Below are positions 33,439 to 36,577 of a DNA stretch of 36,577 bases, one piece after another. Position numbers and translations under genes: made by a program. The notes under the pieces were generated by a model. The model saw only the letters and a list, made by a program, of their open reading frames with translations, made no database searches and was not told the DNA's origin. The stretch spans positions 1 through 36,577 of the forward strand of contig PWYM01000149.1 in the NCBI GenBank assembly GCA_003567855.1, read 5' to 3'. The DNA comes from Gammaproteobacteria bacterium (GTDB lineage Bacteria; Pseudomonadota; Gammaproteobacteria; Steroidobacterales; PWYM01). Position 1 is the first letter of the stretch; the number at the start of each line of letters is the position of its first letter.

Positions 33439-34812
33439 CTAGGCCAGCTGTTCCAGCCATCTCGCGAGCTCGCCGATCGCGGCGTCGCGGCTCGACGATC
33501 GCGGATCGCCGGAGGCCGGGTTCAGCCTCGACCATTCCGGGTGCGCCTGCGCACGGTGCAGCACCGACGGGCCGCGGCCATCGCGCCAAGGGGCGGACGC
33601 GGCGGGACCGCCGCGGATCGCATCGGTCGCCCCGTGTCCGCGCCGGCGCAGTGCTGCGACCAGCGACAGCTGGCGCACGACGAGCAGCTGCAGCGTGGGC
33701 TCGGCGACGCGCAATTCGTGTCGCCCCTGCAGACGCCGCCACACCCTGCGGCCGAGTCCCCGACGACTGCCCCACAACGCTCCGGCCGCGGCACCGCCGG
33801 CGGTGCCCGCACCGAGCGTCAATCCGACGGTCGCGACATCGATCATGAACCCCGCCGCGGCACCGACCGCGCCCGCGCGCCCGGCGCTGATACCGAACTC
33901 GCGCAACGCCTCCGGCGTGAACAGGTCCGCGTCCCACTGGCCGTCGGTCATCGGCAGCGACTCCGGCACGTGTTCGGCACCGGCGAAGCCATGCAGCGTC
34001 AGCAGGTCGTCGACGCATTGCTGCTCGTGGGCGCGCACCGCATCGCGCAGCGCCGACATCTCGCGCGCCGCGTCGGTACGGTCGCCCGGCACCAGCTGCA
34101 CGCAAGCGGCCACGTCGATCGCCAGTTCGGCGATACGGCGCAGTGCCGCCGCGTGCAGCCGCGCGGCCTCTTCGCGGCGCGCCACCATCAGGCGTGACAG
34201 CGGCGCGCGGTAAGCGTCGAGCATGCCGAGCAGCTTTTCGAACAGGCGCTGCTCGCTGTCGGCGTCGTAGACGACGGTATCGAACGCGATCACCGCGTGC
34301 AGCGACAGCTCGGCCAGCGCGTCGCGCCACTCGCGGTCGCGCGCATCGGCGCTTGCGACGAAATTGAGCACCGGTATCAGCGGCTTCGCGCAGGCGCGCA
34401 GTGCGGCGAGCTCATCACGGTACTTGCCGAGCACCGGCTCGCGCGCGTCGATCACGTACAGCCCGACGTCGCTTGCGAGCAGCTGGCGGAACACCTTGGC
34501 CTCCTGCTCGAGCGCGGCACCCGCTTCGGCCGACTCGAGAAACTGCCGCATGCCCTCGGCCTCGTCGCTGGGGCCATAGCCGTGTGCTTCGAGCCATTCA
34601 CGCACCGCGGCGGCGTCCTCCAGACCCGGGGTGTCGTACAGCGCCATCACCTCCTCGCCGTCGGCGAGCAGGCCCGCACCTTCCACGCCGCGCGTCGTCG
34701 CCGGCGCATCGCTGACCTCACCGAACCCGGTGTCGCGCATCAGCGTGCGCAGCAACGATGTCTTGCCCGTATTGGTGTGACCGACGACGGCAACCTGCAG
34801 CGTGCGACTCAT
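33439..34812 (-). CDS. GTPase with C-terminal DUF3482-type region
   Basis: A 457-residue GTP-binding protein. The G domain has the P-loop GHTNTGKTS (11-19), TTRGVEGAG, DTPG and the atypical NFVASAD in place of NKxD. The middle is long and charged (REEAARLHAAALRRIAELA). Around residue 320 a glycine-rich hydrophobic stretch (GAVGAAAGFMIDVATVGLTLGAGTAGGAAAG) looks like a membrane-interacting glycine zipper. Such GTPases are found next to DUF2868 membrane proteins, as here. The ATG overlaps the upstream gene's stop by 4 bases. The role is unknown; stress or envelope membrane function is sometimes proposed for the pair, and no activity is claimed. Confidence 0.85.
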   Translation of the reverse strand: MSRTLQVAVVGHTNTGKTSLLRTLMRDTGFGEVSDAPATTRGVEGAGLLADGEEVMALYDTPGLEDAAAVREWLEAHGYGPSDEAEGMRQFLESAEAGAALEQEAKVFRQLLASDVGLYVIDAREPVLGKYRDELAALRACAKPLIPVLNFVASADARDREWRDALAELSLHAVIAFDTVVYDADSEQRLFEKLLGMLDAYRAPLSRLMVARREEAARLHAAALRRIAELAIDVAACVQLVPGDRTDAAREMSALRDAVRAHEQQCVDDLLTLHGFAGAEHVPESLPMTDGQWDADLFTPEALREFGISAGRAGAVGAAAGFMIDVATVGLTLGAGTAGGAAAGALWGSRRGLGRRVWRRLQGRHELRVAEPTLQLLVVRQLSLVAALRRRGHGATDAIRGGPAASAPWRDGRGPSVLHRAQAHPEWSRLNPASGDPRSSSRDAAIGELARWLEQLA

Positions 34813-36284
34813 GTGCCGCTCCCGGGCGCATCGACGAACGCGGCCTCGACGCGTGCGCCGAGGTCGTCGCAGTCAGCGTCGTCTTGCGGGGCAAGCACCC
34901 GATCGATCGCCGCGCCGCCGGCCAGCCGCGCCCACTCGTCGATCCGTGAGGCCACGCGCAGGTCGCGCGCGCGCGCCGTCCCGGCACCGGCAAGCACGAG
35001 CCAGACCGGTGCCCGCGTCGCATCGCGCAGCCGGCGCAGGAAGCTTCGTGCGCCGCGATCGGGCGTGCGCGCAAGCCACGCGACAACGACGACGACGCGC
35101 GGCGCGGCGGCCCTCGCGCGCAGCGCCTCGATGACGCGTTCCCGGCTGGCACGATCGTCGGCGGCACCCAGTGACACCCACGCGTCCGGAATGGCGACCG
35201 ACACGTCCGGACCCGGCTCGAGCATCGCGACGGCCACCGGGCCTTCGGCGGCGGGCACGCGTTTCGTGACCGCCCCGGTCGCCGCGTCCGCGCCCGCCCG
35301 CTCGGGGTCGATGACGCCCATGCGCCGGGCGGCCGGCGTGACGCGCGGCGCCGCAAGTGCGTATGCCGACGCCGACAGGTCGAGCCTGAAGCGCGCGGCC
35401 GCACGCCGCGCCAGTCCGAAGCACGCGAGTCCCAGCACCACGCGCGGCACCAGGCCGTAGACCAGCAGCGCCCCGAGCACGAGTCCGGCCCAGGGGCGCC
35501 TGGCCTCGATCGCGACATCGGCACCGAGTCGGCTCGCGCGCACCAGCGCCTCGTCGGGCACCGGGAACCCGAGCAGCGCGGGCCCCGTGCCGAGCCAGCC
35601 GACCAGCTGTATGAAGTGCGGCGCATCGAGCAGTGTCGTGCCCCAGACGAAGTCGTACTGGCGCACCGCGAGTGCCAGCATGCAGGTGAGCAGTGCGCCG
35701 ATGCAGAACGCGGCCCACAGTGCGTGCGTCAGCGTACTCGCGGCCCACGCGCCCAGACGACGCTCCCCCGTCAGCCGCGCGGCGGCGATCGCGAGCAGCT
35801 GGCGCGGATCATCGGGCGACAGCCGCCGGGTCAGCAGCGCCATCACCCCCATGACGCGCGCGCCGAGCCAGCCACCGCCGCGGCCCGGCCGCAGCACGAC
35901 CATCAGCAGCCACACCAGAAGCACCGCGAGCTGCAATCCGAGCAGCCCCGCGAGCACCACGAACACGTTGACCTCGCCGCCGCCGGGACCCGGCACGCCG
36001 AAGACGCCGATCGCGGTGATCACACCGGCCAGGAACGCGAGCAGCACCGCGAACCCGAGCAGTACGGCGACGTTGCGCCGCCAGCGTCCGAGCGTGTCGC
36101 GCACCCGCAGGCCCAGGCGCGTCGCGCCCGCCCGCGCGACGAGGCGCGCTTCGAGGTCGCCTGCCGCGTCCCGACCGTGCTGCCAGGCCTCGGGTTCGTC
36201 GACGGGATGGCCGAGGCGGTCCTCGTGCACGCGCACCGCCTCGGCGACAAGCCGGTCGTTGAATCGGGGCGCTGTCGCGCTCAT
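34809..36284 (-). CDS. DUF2868-type membrane protein
   Basis: A 491-residue membrane protein. The N-terminus is charged (NDRLVAEAVRVHEDRLG). At least four hydrophobic segments follow: VAVLLGFAVLLAFLAGVITA, VFVVLAGLLGLQLAVLLVWLL, LWAAFCIGALLTCMLALAV and LVLGALLVYGLVPRVVLGLA. The second half is soluble with PVWLVLAGAGTARARDLR and RVVVVVAWLART, which resembles an NTPase-like sheet without a clear Walker motif. It overlaps the GTPase start by 4 bases (ATGA). The pair DUF2868-DUF3482 is conserved in several proteobacteria. I chose the ATG at 36284, as the frame upstream is Arg/Ala-rich and likely spurious. Confidence 0.82.
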   Translation of the reverse strand: MSATAPRFNDRLVAEAVRVHEDRLGHPVDEPEAWQHGRDAAGDLEARLVARAGATRLGLRVRDTLGRWRRNVAVLLGFAVLLAFLAGVITAIGVFGVPGPGGGEVNVFVVLAGLLGLQLAVLLVWLLMVVLRPGRGGGWLGARVMGVMALLTRRLSPDDPRQLLAIAAARLTGERRLGAWAASTLTHALWAAFCIGALLTCMLALAVRQYDFVWGTTLLDAPHFIQLVGWLGTGPALLGFPVPDEALVRASRLGADVAIEARRPWAGLVLGALLVYGLVPRVVLGLACFGLARRAAARFRLDLSASAYALAAPRVTPAARRMGVIDPERAGADAATGAVTKRVPAAEGPVAVAMLEPGPDVSVAIPDAWVSLGAADDRASRERVIEALRARAAAPRVVVVVAWLARTPDRGARSFLRRLRDATRAPVWLVLAGAGTARARDLRVASRIDEWARLAGGAAIDRVLAPQDDADCDDLGARVEAAFVDAPGSGT

Positions 36285-36452
36285 CTGCGGCGCGGACGAT
36301 CGGCTGTCTGCATGGCGGCTCACTATACGGCCGGCCCGACGGGCGGCCAACCGCGCCGCAGCCGGTGTCGGGCAGCGATGGGCAGCAGGCATGGCCCCGC
36401 GCTATGCTGGTCGGCACTGTCATGCACGTGCACGCTAACTGGGAGCTTCGCG

Positions 36453-36577
36453 TTGAACGACGCACTGGCGCTCGGAGGATTTCTGCTCGCAAGCTACGCG
36501 GCCGCGGCGTCCGGCGCGATATTCCGCCCCGGCGAGTGGTACTTCGAACAGCTGCGCAAGCCGTCCTGGAACCCGCC
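36453..36577 (+). CDS. TspO/MBR family protein, 5' part (runs off the window)
   Basis: The first 41 codons of a gene that continues past the right edge. GGGAG lies seven bases before the TTG start at 36453. The translation begins LNDALALGGFLLASYAAA and contains WYFEQLRKPSWNPP, the hallmark of the TspO (mitochondrial benzodiazepine receptor) family between helices 1 and 2. TspO proteins are five-helix membrane proteins that bind tetrapyrroles and act in oxidative or light responses. Only helix 1 and the start of the following loop are visible here. An ATG start would have to lie farther upstream, and none is in frame nearby. Confidence 0.85.
   Translation, partial: MNDALALGGFLLASYAAAASGAIFRPGEWYFEQLRKPSWNP

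Noticed and set aside
36423-36432. Palindrome TGCACGTGCA upstream of the TspO gene
   Set aside because: Short and without a known regulator match; it could be chance in G+C-rich DNA, so it is not called an operator.
1-36577. CRISPR array, tRNA, rRNA or prophage
   Set aside because: No regularly spaced direct repeats, no cloverleaf or rRNA-like segment and no phage structural genes were seen while reading the window.

Overview
The window is dense, G+C-rich chromosomal DNA from a proteobacterium, most likely a gammaproteobacterium. The main reason is the conserved neighbourhood polA ... engB / cytochrome c4 / DsbA-type thioredoxin, with the engB-cc4-dsb order familiar from Pseudomonas and its relatives. 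GTG and TTG starts, TonB-dependent receptors, several exported peptidases and many 1- or 4-base gene overlaps fit that group. Genus cannot be fixed from the sequence alone. No rRNA, tRNA, prophage or CRISPR array was seen. The only mobile element is one intact IS30-family insertion sequence.

Layout. 1-2552 (+): 3' part of polA, then a squalene/phytoene-synthase gene 3 bases later. 2574-3389 (-): an NAD(P)-binding SDR-like protein with a signal sequence. 3390-3656: a gene-free stretch with a run of stem-loops on the + strand ending in a strong terminator. It is read here as a small RNA at the position where Spot 42 (E. coli) and ErsA (Pseudomonas) lie between polA and engB. 3657-4295 (-): engB, divergent from cytochrome c4 and a DsbA-like lipoprotein, which end at a clear terminator (6127-6152). 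6366-6939: two small hypothetical genes. 7023-8963 (-): a three-PAS diguanylate cyclase, then the IS30 element (9056-10270).

10346-15397 (+): a FAD oxidoreductase, an outer-membrane-like protein, a repeat lipoprotein, an aldo/keto reductase and an MltB-like lytic transglycosylase, the last three overlapping or touching. 15496-16089 (+): an exported VOC-fold protein. 16092-20284 (-): an M14 metallopeptidase translationally coupled to an MFS transporter. 20499-22760 (+): a NavAb-like bacterial sodium channel and a second, membrane-bound diguanylate cyclase.

22786-31732: an M28-like exported protein divergent from a MocR/GntR-aminotransferase regulator, followed on the regulator's strand by a TonB-dependent receptor, an E. 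coli-type alkaline phosphatase and an acyl-CoA ligase. This looks like a nutrient-uptake cluster under MocR control (inference). 31705-36284 (-): an amidase with a small AtzG/GatC-like partner, preceded by a GTPase (DUF3482) and a membrane protein (DUF2868) that overlap by 4 bases. 36453-end (+): the first 41 codons of a TspO/MBR protein.

The signals most worth following are the small RNA candidate, whose four loops all present the same C-rich anti-Shine-Dalgarno sequence, and the cytochrome c4 whose second haem motif is FIACH instead of CxxCH. Next come the degenerate M28 active site, the receptor-phosphatase-ligase cluster and the 18-19-residue VNG repeat lipoprotein.
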